A stretch of DNA of 34,900 nucleotides from Yanghanlia caeni (GTDB lineage Bacteria > Pseudomonadota > Gammaproteobacteria > Burkholderiales > Burkholderiaceae_B): positions 1 to 34,900 of the forward strand of contig JAUZQE010000030.1 in assembly GCA_030733815.1 (NCBI GenBank). Direction: 5' to 3'. The translations under genes were made by a program, and so were the position numbers. Below are positions 24,617 through 31,957 of this stretch, piece after piece. The notes below the pieces were generated by a model, which was not told the DNA's origin, ran no database searches, and worked only from the letters and a program-made list of their open reading frames with translations. Numbering within the stretch: position 1 is the first letter of the stretch; every line of letters begins with the position of its first letter.

Positions 24617-24649
24617 GCGGCCGGGCCGCCCAAAAGGCCGCCCGGCCGC
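24617..24649 (+). promoter_or_regulatory. strong hairpin in the leader of the DJ-1/PfpI gene
   Basis: GCGGCCGGGC and GCCCGGCCGC form ten perfect pairs, extended by three inner pairs around a CAAAA loop. The stem ends 20 bases before the ATG, just ahead of the ribosome binding site (CAGGAGAC), and no T-run follows. It may end the upstream operon inefficiently or act in the leader. The rest of the 124-base gap shows no convincing promoter. Confidence 0.45.
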
Positions 24650-24669
24650 ATAACCTTCAGGAGACCGAG

Positions 24670-25248
24670 ATGGGCAAGAAGCTGTTGATGCTAGTGGGCG
24701 ATTTTGCGGAAGATTACGAGACCATGGTGCCGTATCAGGTGCTGCTCACGGTGGGGCATACGGTGCATGCCGTCTGCCCCGACAAAAAGGCGGGTGATTC
24801 GGTGGCCACGGCCATTCACGATTTCGAAGGCGACCAGACCTACTCGGAAAAGCCCGGGCACCGCTTCACCCTGAACTACGATTTCGACAAAGTAGATCCG
24901 GCCGAATACGACGGCCTCGTGATTCCCGGCGGGCGCGCACCGGAATACCTGCGGCTGAACGAACGGGTGCTTGAAATCGTGCGGCATTTCAACGATGCGC
25001 GCAAGCCGATCGCGGCGGTGTGCCACGGGGCCCAAATTCTCGCGGCAGCCGGCATTCTCGAAGGCCGTATGTGCTCGGCGTACCCGGCCTGCGCGCCCGA
25101 GGTGCGCCTGGCGGGTGGCACGTACGCCGAAATTGCGATTGATGCCGCCCATACCGACGGGCACCTGGTTACGGCGCCGGCATGGCCGGCACATCCGGCA
25201 TGGATGGCGCAGTTCCTTGCTGTACTGGGCACGAAGATCGAACCTTGA
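24670..25248 (+). CDS. DJ-1/PfpI family protein
   Basis: A 192-residue protein of the DJ-1/PfpI superfamily, which includes stress-linked deglycase-like enzymes and putative amidases or proteases. The nucleophile elbow [14 protein letters not shown] places Cys118 followed by His119, and [19 protein letters not shown] is the conserved preceding strand. [20 protein letters not shown] is a typical N-terminus for this subgroup. CAGGAGACCGAG precedes the ATG. It stands alone, downstream of the racemase by 124 bases and convergent with the P-loop gene. The physiological substrate is unknown. Confidence 0.85.
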   Translation: MGKKLLMLVGDFAEDYETMVPYQVLLTVGHTVHAVCPDKKAGDSVATAIHDFEGDQTYSEKPGHRFTLNYDFDKVDPAEYDGLVIPGGRAPEYLRLNERVLEIVRHFNDARKPIAAVCHGAQILAAAGILEGRMCSAYPACAPEVRLAGGTYAEIAIDAAHTDGHLVTAPAWPAHPAWMAQFLAVLGTKIEP

Positions 25249-25256
25249 TGATCGGT

Positions 25257-25276
25257 GGGGGTGCCGTTACGCCCCC
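25257..25276. terminator. hairpin between convergent genes
   Basis: GGGGGTG and CGCCCCC form seven pairs, one of them G-T, around CCGTTA. It lies eight bases beyond the DJ-1 stop and holds the stop codon of the opposing P-loop gene in its loop. It may serve as a two-way terminator, although flanking T-runs are poor. Confidence 0.4.
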
Positions 25277-25875
25277 TCTGTTTCTATCAGGCTGTCCAGA
25301 AAATCCAGCTGCTGATCGGCGGGCAGACTTGCATCCAATACGGGAATGCGCCCGTCGGTCACGGCCTGCGGCCGGCGCAGGGCGCCCGTATACTCCTGCC
25401 AATGCGCAAGCTTCCACTGGTCGCGCGGGTCGCCACGGCGAATGATCCGTTCCTTACGGACTTCCAGCGGCAGATCCAGCCACACGTGACGCAGCTTGGT
25501 GTAACTGGGCAGACCCAGGGCTGACGCGTCGAACAGGGCGCCGTTTGCCAGTTCCCGGCTCCACGGCCCCGGAAACACCACATTCGTTCCGTGCTCGATC
25601 TGGTCGCGCCCCACGCGCAGGGTGCTCTGATACCCCAGGTCGCGGGCAACTTCCTTGAAAAACGGGCTGTCGCGGTCGTTCGGGTCGTGCCCGTGTGCGG
25701 CCAGTAGCGGGCCTGTCCACACTTCACTCACCACGTCTTTGTCCAGCACGCACCAAGAGCGGCCGGCCTGATGCTGCCGTTCGACGAACTGGTGTGTGAG
25801 CCAGGATTTTCCCGTTCCCGCATGACCCAGGATGAACAGGGCGACGACGTGGCGAGGCGAATTGACATGATCCAT
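25267..25875 (-). CDS. P-loop ATPase/kinase-like protein
   Basis: A P-loop NTPase of about 202 residues resembling small zeta-toxin/chloramphenicol-phosphotransferase/AAA_33-type kinases. Walker A is LFILGHAGTGKSWL (residues 13-26). LDKDVVSEVWTG looks like the DKD/DxD catalytic region, and VWLDLPLEVRKERIIRRGDP is the lid and base-binding segment, with arginines typical of small-molecule kinases. I chose ATG 25875, which has GGAA upstream; ATG 25887 has none and lies beside an inverted repeat. It is convergent with the DJ-1 gene and divergent from the glycine-riboswitch gene. The substrate is unknown and no antitoxin-like partner is visible. Confidence 0.72.
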   Translation of the reverse strand: MDHVNSPRHVVALFILGHAGTGKSWLTHQFVERQHQAGRSWCVLDKDVVSEVWTGPLLAAHGHDPNDRDSPFFKEVARDLGYQSTLRVGRDQIEHGTNVVFPGPWSRELANGALFDASALGLPSYTKLRHVWLDLPLEVRKERIIRRGDPRDQWKLAHWQEYTGALRRPQAVTDGRIPVLDASLPADQQLDFLDSLIETEGA

Positions 25876-25892
25876 CGGGGTTTCCATAGAAA

Positions 25893-25915
25893 GACGTATC
25901 TGCGAATGATACGTC
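25893..25915. promoter_or_regulatory. perfect inverted repeat, possible operator or leader stem
   Basis: GACGTATC-TGCGAAT-GATACGTC has two perfect eight-base arms. It lies about 18 bases before the chosen start of the P-loop gene and about 115 bases before the riboswitch. The symmetry and size fit a dimeric repressor site, or a stem in the 5' leader of the minus-strand message. No candidate repressor gene is adjacent. Confidence 0.4.
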
Positions 25916-26029
25916 GGGTCGCATCCGGAACACCGATTGTCCCGACGCAGCCTTTACCGACGTGTTTGCGGGAAAACCCTGAATGGCGGAATGTCGCGGC
26001 TCCGCTATCCTGAATAAGTCGTTTCACGC

Positions 26030-26202
26030 CATGCAGAAGAGTCTGGCCCCGTGCCGGCGCCGACGGAGCAACCGCCCCGGAAACTCTCAGGCAACAGGAC
26101 TGCATCGGCCAGACAATCTGGAGAGAGGCGCGCACCATGCGTCCACCGAAGGGGATACCGCAGCCATTGCGGTCAAAGCTCTCAGGTACCTGAACAGATG
26201 GG
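26030..26202 (+). ncRNA. tandem glycine riboswitch
   Basis: Two glycine aptamers lie back to back. Aptamer 1 is closed by an eight-pair stem (26041-26048 with 26107-26114) and contains the hallmark cores GGAGCAACCGCCCC and GGAAACTCTCAGGCAACAGG. Aptamer 2 is closed by ATCTG (26116-26120) with CAGAT (26195-26199) and contains GGAGAGAGG, CCACCGAAGGGG and AGCTCTCAGGTACCTGAACAG. The one-base linker between the closing stems fits the known tandem form. It stands 49 bases before the ATG of the FAD amino-acid dehydrogenase gene, so glycine should switch that gene, usually on. Glycine riboswitches more often precede the gcv operon. Confidence 0.92.
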
Positions 26203-26204
26203 GT

Positions 26205-26226
26205 GCGGTGGTCATTAGGCCACTGC
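26205..26226 (+). promoter_or_regulatory. hairpin following the riboswitch, possible expression platform
   Basis: GCGGTGGTC and GGCCACTGC can form nine pairs, with two G-T pairs, around ATTA. It starts three bases after the second aptamer and ends 24 bases before the ATG. No T-run follows, so control may act on translation or through alternative pairing rather than by termination. Confidence 0.4.
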
Positions 26227-26250
26227 CATCACTACTGCTCGAGGTACACC

Positions 26251-27558
26251 ATGACCCGCATCGCCGTACTCGGCGCCGGCATCACCGGCGTCACCACCGC
26301 TTATTTGCTCAATCAGGCCGGCCACGACGTCACCGTGGTCGAGCGCAGGCTGTATGCCGCCATGGATACGTCGTTCGCCAACGGCGGCCAGCTTTCGGCA
26401 TCGAATGCCGAAGTGTGGAATCAGGCTTCCACCGTGGCAAAAGGGCTGCGCTGGATGTTCCAGGCCGATGCGCCGCTACTGCTGAACCCCAGACCGTCGT
26501 GGCACAAGTACGGCTGGCTGGCCGAGTTCCTCTGGGCCATTCGCCAATACGGTGACAACACGATCACCACAACGCGCATGGCCATTGAGGCGCGGCGCCA
26601 CCTCTTTGCCATGGCCGAAGAAGAAGGCATCGACTTCGACCTGGAAAAGCGCGGCATTCTGCATTTCTATCACGATCGCGAAGCTTTCGAGGTCGCGGCA
26701 CGCGCCAACGCCCTGCTGATGGCGGGCGGGCTGGAACGTTACGCTGTCACGGCCGACGAAATTCACGAAATCGAGCCCACTTTGCAGGGTGAATACTACG
26801 GCGGGTTCTATACACCCTCAGACGCGACGGGCGACATTCACAAGTTCACGCGAGGGCTGGCGGCGGCGTGCGAGCGCAAGGGTGTGCGCTTCATGTATGG
26901 GCGCGAGGTTGCGGCAATGCAGTTTCCGCAGCAGAAGGTCGGCATCGACATGCAGGTGCTCGACCCTGCGACCGACAGGCCGTCGGGTGATACCGAGCGC
27001 CTTGAGGTGGATGCGGTGGTGATCTGCGGGGGCGTGGGTAGCCGCAAGCTGGCGGCCATGGCCGGTGACCGGCTCAACGTGTATCCCGTGAAGGGTTACT
27101 CGATTACCGTGCACCTTGACGATCCCGAAAGCGTGAGCGCAGCCCCCTGGGTAAGCCTGCTTGATGAGCGGGCCAAGATTGTGACGTCGCGGCTGGGGCG
27201 CGGCCGCTTCCGTGTGGCGGGTACTGCCGAGTTCAACGGAGAGAACCGCGATATCCGCGCAGATCGCATCGATCCGCTGGTGCGCTGGACCCGGGCGAAC
27301 TTCAATATCAATACGTCGCGCGTGGTGCCCTGGGCCGGCCTGCGGCCCATGATGCCCGACATGATGCCGCGTGTGCAGCGCGGCAAACGTCCCGGCGTGT
27401 ACTACAACACCGGGCACGGCCATCTGGGGTGGACGCTTTCCGGCGCCACGGCGGCGCACCTGGCCGCGCTGGTTGATGCCGACCTGCATGCGCGCCGCCC
27501 CGCGCAGCACGGCTCGGGCGGGCCGGTGCTGGGGCAGCCGGCTTCGCCTACGGTGTAG
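26251..27558 (+). CDS. FAD-dependent D-amino-acid dehydrogenase / glycine oxidase-like (DadA family)
   Basis: A 435-residue flavoprotein of the DadA/DAO family that would oxidatively deaminate an amino acid and pass electrons to the respiratory chain. TRIAVLGAGITGVTTAYLL (residues 2-20) is the FAD Rossmann motif, and TSFANGGQLSASNAEVWN matches DadA. Near the C-terminus, PWAGLRPMMPDMMPRVQRGK and YYNTGHGHLGWTLS are the substrate- and flavin-binding segments typical of DadA. The ATG at 26251 follows the glycine riboswitch; upstream in-frame starts would lie in its last hairpin. Control by glycine suggests glycine, or an amino acid whose breakdown is tied to it, as substrate; D-alanine is the usual DadA substrate. 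The gene is convergent with the nitronate monooxygenase gene, four bases apart. Confidence 0.88.
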   Translation: MTRIAVLGAGITGVTTAYLLNQAGHDVTVVERRLYAAMDTSFANGGQLSASNAEVWNQASTVAKGLRWMFQADAPLLLNPRPSWHKYGWLAEFLWAIRQYGDNTITTTRMAIEARRHLFAMAEEEGIDFDLEKRGILHFYHDREAFEVAARANALLMAGGLERYAVTADEIHEIEPTLQGEYYGGFYTPSDATGDIHKFTRGLAAACERKGVRFMYGREVAAMQFPQQKVGIDMQVLDPATDRPSGDTERLEVDAVVICGGVGSRKLAAMAGDRLNVYPVKGYSITVHLDDPESVSAAPWVSLLDERAKIVTSRLGRGRFRVAGTAEFNGENRDIRADRIDPLVRWTRANFNINTSRVVPWAGLRPMMPDMMPRVQRGKRPGVYYNTGHGHLGWTLSGATAAHLAALVDADLHARRPAQHGSGGPVLGQPASPTV

Positions 27559-27562
27559 GCGT

Positions 27563-28627
27563 TCAGGCGCGCAGCTCCGCTGCCAGCGTCTGCACCAGCC
27601 GGGCAGCGGGCATTTCGCGCGCCAGGGGTGCGCCTTGCCCGGCCCACTGCGCCGCGAAATCGTGGCTGCCGTTCTTTGCGGCAGCTGCGCAGAGCTGCTT
27701 GTTGGCGTCGTACGTGAGCGGGTAGTCGGCCGGCGGCGGGCTGCCGGCGGCGCTTGCGAACGTGATGTAGGCGTTGGTCATGCCGCGGGCCGGGCGCCCC
27801 GACAGCACGGGTGTCAGACGAGTGCTGGCCGCGCGATCGCTTTTCAGGTTGCTGCGGTAGGTGTTGTTGGCGGCTGATTCCGGGCAAAGAATGAAGGCTG
27901 TTCCCAGCTGGGCCGCAACGGCACCCAGGCGAAGCATGGCTGCGATACCCTGGCCGTCCATGATGCCGCCCGCCGCGATTACGGGGCGTGAGCAGCGCCG
28001 TACTACCTGCCTGACCAGCACGGCCGTGCTCAGGCGCTCATCGTCGCCATCGGGTTCGAAGATGCCGCGGTGGCCGCCGGCTTCGATGCCCTGAGCGATG
28101 ATGGCGTCAATGCCCGCTGCTTCGATTTGTTCGGCTTCGCGCAGGCAGGTGGCCGTGGCGAGTGTGACAATGCCGGCTTCTTTGAAGGCCCGCAGACGTT
28201 CGGCTGCCGGTATGCCGAAATGGAAGCTGAGGACGGCGGGCCGCGTTTCGAGCAGCATGGTGAACATTTCGTCGTCTTGATGAAACGACTTATAGATTTC
28301 GGCAAGCGACGCAGGCGGCTGTGCCCCTGCCTGCCGAAAGAGCGGTGCCAGGTGCGCGAGCCACGCGGCCTCGCGTTGCGCGTCGCGCTTTGCCGGCGCG
28401 TGACAGAAGACGTTCACATTGAAGGGGCGGCTGGTGAGCGCCTGCGTGGCCTCGATCATCTGCCGGGCCTGGCTTGCAGTGCTGGAACCAATGCCCAGAG
28501 AACCCAGGGCCCCCGCGTTTGATACGGCTGCGGCCAGTTCCGGCGTGGCGACGCCCGCCATTGGCGCCTGAATGATGGGGTGTTGCAGGCCGAGTGCTTC
28601 AAGGAAGGGATGGGCTGTGACGGGCAT
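27563..28627 (-). CDS. nitronate monooxygenase family protein
   Basis: A 354-residue FMN enzyme of the nitronate monooxygenase/2-nitropropane dioxygenase family, TIM-barrel fold. The ATG at 28625-28627 is chosen because the protein then opens with [20 protein letters not shown], the family N-terminus, and GAGAGG lies just upstream. [10 protein letters not shown] carries the conserved His, [10 protein letters not shown] binds the FMN phosphate and [13 protein letters not shown] follows. The C-terminal [11 protein letters not shown] and YDANKQL regions match class I enzymes. The likely role is detoxifying propionate-3-nitronate or nitroalkanes. It is convergent with the riboswitch gene and divergent from the sensor kinase. 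Confidence 0.88.
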   Translation of the reverse strand: MPVTAHPFLEALGLQHPIIQAPMAGVATPELAAAVSNAGALGSLGIGSSTASQARQMIEATQALTSRPFNVNVFCHAPAKRDAQREAAWLAHLAPLFRQAGAQPPASLAEIYKSFHQDDEMFTMLLETRPAVLSFHFGIPAAERLRAFKEAGIVTLATATCLREAEQIEAAGIDAIIAQGIEAGGHRGIFEPDGDDERLSTAVLVRQVVRRCSRPVIAAGGIMDGQGIAAMLRLGAVAAQLGTAFILCPESAANNTYRSNLKSDRAASTRLTPVLSGRPARGMTNAYITFASAAGSPPPADYPLTYDANKQLCAAAAKNGSHDFAAQWAGQGAPLAREMPAARLVQTLAAELRA

Positions 28628-28702
28628 GGAGACCTCTCTGTGCGGATGTTCTTGTGTTCGCGTAGTGCAGATCAAACCATAGCAGGATGCGAGTGCCCAT
28701 TC

Positions 28703-28723
28703 GACCCTGACGCCGTCGGGGTC
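28703..28723. promoter_or_regulatory. inverted repeat in the divergent region
   Basis: GACCCTGAC-GCC-GTCGGGGTC forms nine pairs (one G-T) around a three-base centre. It lies in the 129-base gap between the nitronate monooxygenase gene and the sensor kinase gene and could be an operator or a leader stem. I see nothing else clear in the gap. Confidence 0.3.
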
Positions 28724-28756
28724 ATCGCACCGTTCCGGTGAATGCTTGAAAGCTAA

Positions 28757-30886
28757 ATGTTTCAAAGAAGTACAATGCGTGCAACTTCGTGTCATGCATA
28801 CTGGTTTTCCCCGGGTTGGGCGGTTCCGGTCTTCGGTCTGCCCGCACAGATCGGGTATTCCACCGATCTGACGCTGTTGTCCATTCTGCCGGCCCTGCTG
28901 GCATCGTGGCTGGCCCTGCGGATACTGGCGCAGCGTACCGTCACTGCGACGCAGCTGACTGCCAGCGGTGCACTGGTGGGCGCCGGAATCGGGGCCATGC
29001 ATTACATGGGCATGGCCGCGATGGAAACCCAGCTTGCGATGCGCTACGAGCCGACCACCTTCGCCCTGTCGATTGTCGTGGCCGTGGCCCTGGCCATACT
29101 GGCGCTGCGAGTGCGCTTCGGGATTCAGCGCTCGCGGATGAGCCGCCCGGCCCGTGTGTTGTTGAGCGGTTCGGCATTGGGGCTGGCCATTGCCGGCATG
29201 CATTACACGGGCATGGCGGCCGTGCGATTCATTGGCGAACCGGGGGAAGCGGTCACGGGGCTGGTGCTGAATCCCACCTATGCGTCGCTGGCACTCTCAT
29301 CCTTCACCATTACGGTGGCGGTACTGGTGGTGGCCGTAAACGGCCTGATCCATGCACAGGAACTTTACCGTCGTATGGAAGAGGGCAGCTCCCGCCTGCG
29401 CGCCACGCTCGCCACCGCCGTCGACGGCATCATCACGATCAACAGCCGCGGCATCATTCAGGACTTCAACAGGTCGGCGGAGCGCCTCTTCGGATGGTCG
29501 GCCGAAGAGGTGATCGGGCGCAATATCAGTGTGTTGATGCCGGAACCGTACCAGTCGGCACACGACGGTTATCTGGAAAATTGTCTGCAGTCGGGCCGGC
29601 CGAAGATCATTGGCATCGGTCGTGAAGTGGTGGGGCTGCGCAAGGACGGCACGCACATGCCGATGCGTCTGGCGGTGGGTCGGGTCGAGTTGCCCGGTGA
29701 ACTGCTTTTCGTGGGATTCGTGAGTGATATCAGCGACCGCATCGAGCTCGAGGCTTCGTTGCGCGAAGCCGCTGAAAACGCGAAGCAGGCGGCTGCGGCC
29801 AAGGGTACCTTTCTGGCCAACATGAGCCATGAGATCCGCACGCCCATGAACTCGATCATCGGCTTCACCGAGCTGCTTCTTCAGACCGACCTTGCACCGA
29901 CCCAGCGCAGCCACCTCGAAACCATACGCCAGGCGTCGCGTTCATTGCTGCGCCTGATCAACGACATACTCGATACGACCAAGATGGAGAAGGGGCGGCT
30001 CGAGCTGGAAACGACCGATTTCTCGCTTCGGGCACTGGCCCGGCAGCTCGAGGCGTCGCTGCGCCTGACAGCGCAGGAAAAGGGCTTGGAGTTCATCACC
30101 CGTTATCCGGATGCCATGCCCGAGCATTTTCGCGGCGACCCGTTGCGCGTGCTGCAGATTCTGACCAACCTGGTGGGCAATGCGCTCAAGTTCACCGAAA
30201 AGGGCAGCGTCGAGGTCGTGTTTGCCTACGACGAAGGCACCATACACGTGCAGGTACGCGACACCGGCATCGGCATGACGCCCGAGCAGGTGGCGTCGAC
30301 CTTCTCCCCGTTCACGCAGGCCGATGCCTCGATCAGCCGCCGCTTCGGTGGCACCGGTCTGGGCACCACGATCGCCCGCCAGCTGGTCGAACAGATGGGT
30401 GGTGATATCGACGTGGAAAGTGTGTTGGGGCAGGGCAGTACGTTTCACGTGCGCCTGCCGCTGCCGCAGGGTGTGGCGCCTCAGACCGGTTTGGAAGAAA
30501 CCGACCTGTTTGCTTTGCCCACGCTCAACACGCTGGCCGCGGACATTGCTGATCTGGCAGATGACAGGCAGCGCCCCCACCGGCGTGGCGGCATGGTTGG
30601 CCCGCCCGCGGCAGATGCACCGAGGCCGCCGCGCGGTTCGATGCCGCAGGGGGGCTCGGCCACCACCCACCAGGCGCTGCAGAGGCTGCTAGCAGTGGTC
30701 CGGCGCAACGAACTCGACGACGCGGCACTCGCAGCCGTGTGTACCGCGCTGGAACACGCGGGTGAGCATATATCGGCGCAGCGTCTGCGCGCCGCTCTCG
30801 ATGCGTTTGAATTCCGGGTGGCGGCAACGCTGTTCGAACAGTTGATGGCCCGGCAACCAAACGAGTACGCCGGCAGCATTTCTTGA
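28757..30886 (+). CDS. MHYT-PAS sensor histidine kinase, N-terminally shortened
   Basis: A 709-residue membrane sensor kinase. The N-terminal part is a MHYT membrane sensor, thought to bind metal or diatomic gas, with repeats [10 protein letters not shown] and [10 protein letters not shown]. The family normally has three such repeats; the first, with two helices, is missing and recognisable homology starts only at [21 protein letters not shown] domain follows ([38 protein letters not shown]), then HisKA with His358 in [12 protein letters not shown], and an ATPase domain with the N box LVGNALKF, G1 DTGIGM and G2 [10 protein letters not shown]. The last 130 residues are a low-complexity linker and a helical tail without a receiver domain. 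The receiver is probably the next gene, one base away. Signalling without the first MHYT repeat is doubtful. Confidence 0.82.
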   Translation: MFQRSTMRATSCHAYWFSPGWAVPVFGLPAQIGYSTDLTLLSILPALLASWLALRILAQRTVTATQLTASGALVGAGIGAMHYMGMAAMETQLAMRYEPTTFALSIVVAVALAILALRVRFGIQRSRMSRPARVLLSGSALGLAIAGMHYTGMAAVRFIGEPGEAVTGLVLNPTYASLALSSFTITVAVLVVAVNGLIHAQELYRRMEEGSSRLRATLATAVDGIITINSRGIIQDFNRSAERLFGWSAEEVIGRNISVLMPEPYQSAHDGYLENCLQSGRPKIIGIGREVVGLRKDGTHMPMRLAVGRVELPGELLFVGFVSDISDRIELEASLREAAENAKQAAAAKGTFLANMSHEIRTPMNSIIGFTELLLQTDLAPTQRSHLETIRQASRSLLRLINDILDTTKMEKGRLELETTDFSLRALARQLEASLRLTAQEKGLEFITRYPDAMPEHFRGDPLRVLQILTNLVGNALKFTEKGSVEVVFAYDEGTIHVQVRDTGIGMTPEQVASTFSPFTQADASISRRFGGTGLGTTIARQLVEQMGGDIDVESVLGQGSTFHVRLPLPQGVAPQTGLEETDLFALPTLNTLAADIADLADDRQRPHRRGGMVGPPAADAPRPPRGSMPQGGSATTHQALQRLLAVVRRNELDDAALAAVCTALEHAGEHISAQRLRAALDAFEFRVAATLFEQLMARQPNEYAGSIS

Positions 30887-31941
30887 TGAAGGACACCCAT
30901 TCGATGATGTCGTTGCAGGATTCCCGCCCCACCTTGCTGCTGGTTGATGACGAGCCCGGCAATCTGCAGGTGCTGCGTCACACCTTACAGGATCAGTACC
31001 GATTGCTGTTTGCCAAGGACGGGCAGGCCGCGCTGGATCTGGTACGTTCCGACCGGCCCGATCTGATTCTGCTCGACGTCATGATGCCGGGGCTTTCGGG
31101 TTACGAGGTGTGCCGACATCTCAAGCGCGACCCCTGGACCAGTGCGATTCCGGTTGTTTTCGTTACGGCGCTGGCCGACGTGGCCAACGAACACACGGGG
31201 CTGGAGCTGGGAGCGGTGGACTACATCACCAAGCCCTTCAATCCGCACATCGTGCGTGCACGGGTACGCACGCACCTGTCGCTGGTACGCGCCGATGAGC
31301 TGCTGGAAACGCGGTTGGAGGTGGTGCAGTGCCTCGGCCGCGCGGCCGAGTTCAAGGACAACGAAACGGGCCGGCACGTGGTACGCATGAGCCATTATTC
31401 GCAGATCGTGGCGCGGGCGCTTGGTTATGGCGAGCAGGCCGCGCAAGATCTGCTGCATGCCGCGCCCATGCACGATATCGGCAAGATCGGCATTCCGGAT
31501 GCCGTTCTTCTCAAGCCCGGCAAGCTCACCGCCGAAGAGTGGAAGATCATGCGGCAGCACACGGTGATCGGTGCCCGAATTCTGGGCGATCACCCTTCGG
31601 GCCTGCTGCAGCTGGCCGCAAGCATTGCCCTGAATCATCACGAAAAATGGGACGGCAGCGGCTACCCGAACGGCCTCGCGGGTGAAGACATTCCGCACAC
31701 CGCGCGTGTGGTGGCCGTGGCCGATGTCTTCGATGCGCTGACCAGCGTGCGGCCCTACAAGCGCGCCTGGTCGGTCAGCGATGCCGTGGAGCTGTTGCGG
31801 GAGGAAAGCGGGCGGCACTTCGACCCGGAGATCGTGACCGCCTTCCTGGATTGCCTGCCGCAGATTCTGGTGGTGAAGGAACGCTGGGCGGATATCGAGC
31901 CCGACGTCACCACTCAGGCCGAGACGGAGTCAGCGGCCTGA
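30886..31941 (+). CDS. response regulator with HD-GYP c-di-GMP phosphodiesterase domain
   Basis: A 351-residue output protein. The receiver domain (TLLLVDDEPGNL, Asp64 in LILLDVMMPG, TALAD, Lys in ITKPFN) is complete. After a helical linker (ETRLEVVQCLGRAAEFKDNE) comes the HD-GYP domain: His196-Asp197 in PMHDIGKIGIPD, NHHEKWDGSGYPNGL with GYP at 259-261, and ADVFDALTSVRPYKRAW. All metal ligands I can recognise are present, so it should cleave c-di-GMP when phosphorylated. The ATG overlaps the last base of the kinase stop codon, pointing to a cognate pair; ATGs at 30904 and 30907 are alternatives. It is convergent with the TonB-dependent receptor gene, 16 bases apart. Confidence 0.9.
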   Translation: MKDTHSMMSLQDSRPTLLLVDDEPGNLQVLRHTLQDQYRLLFAKDGQAALDLVRSDRPDLILLDVMMPGLSGYEVCRHLKRDPWTSAIPVVFVTALADVANEHTGLELGAVDYITKPFNPHIVRARVRTHLSLVRADELLETRLEVVQCLGRAAEFKDNETGRHVVRMSHYSQIVARALGYGEQAAQDLLHAAPMHDIGKIGIPDAVLLKPGKLTAEEWKIMRQHTVIGARILGDHPSGLLQLAASIALNHHEKWDGSGYPNGLAGEDIPHTARVVAVADVFDALTSVRPYKRAWSVSDAVELLREESGRHFDPEIVTAFLDCLPQILVVKERWADIEPDVTTQAETESAA

Positions 31942-31957
31942 GCAGGATGCCTTACGG

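Noticed and set aside
25267-25875. Zeta-toxin-type toxin-antitoxin module
   Set aside because: The P-loop protein has kinase-like features, but no small antitoxin gene precedes or overlaps it, so I keep only the general call.
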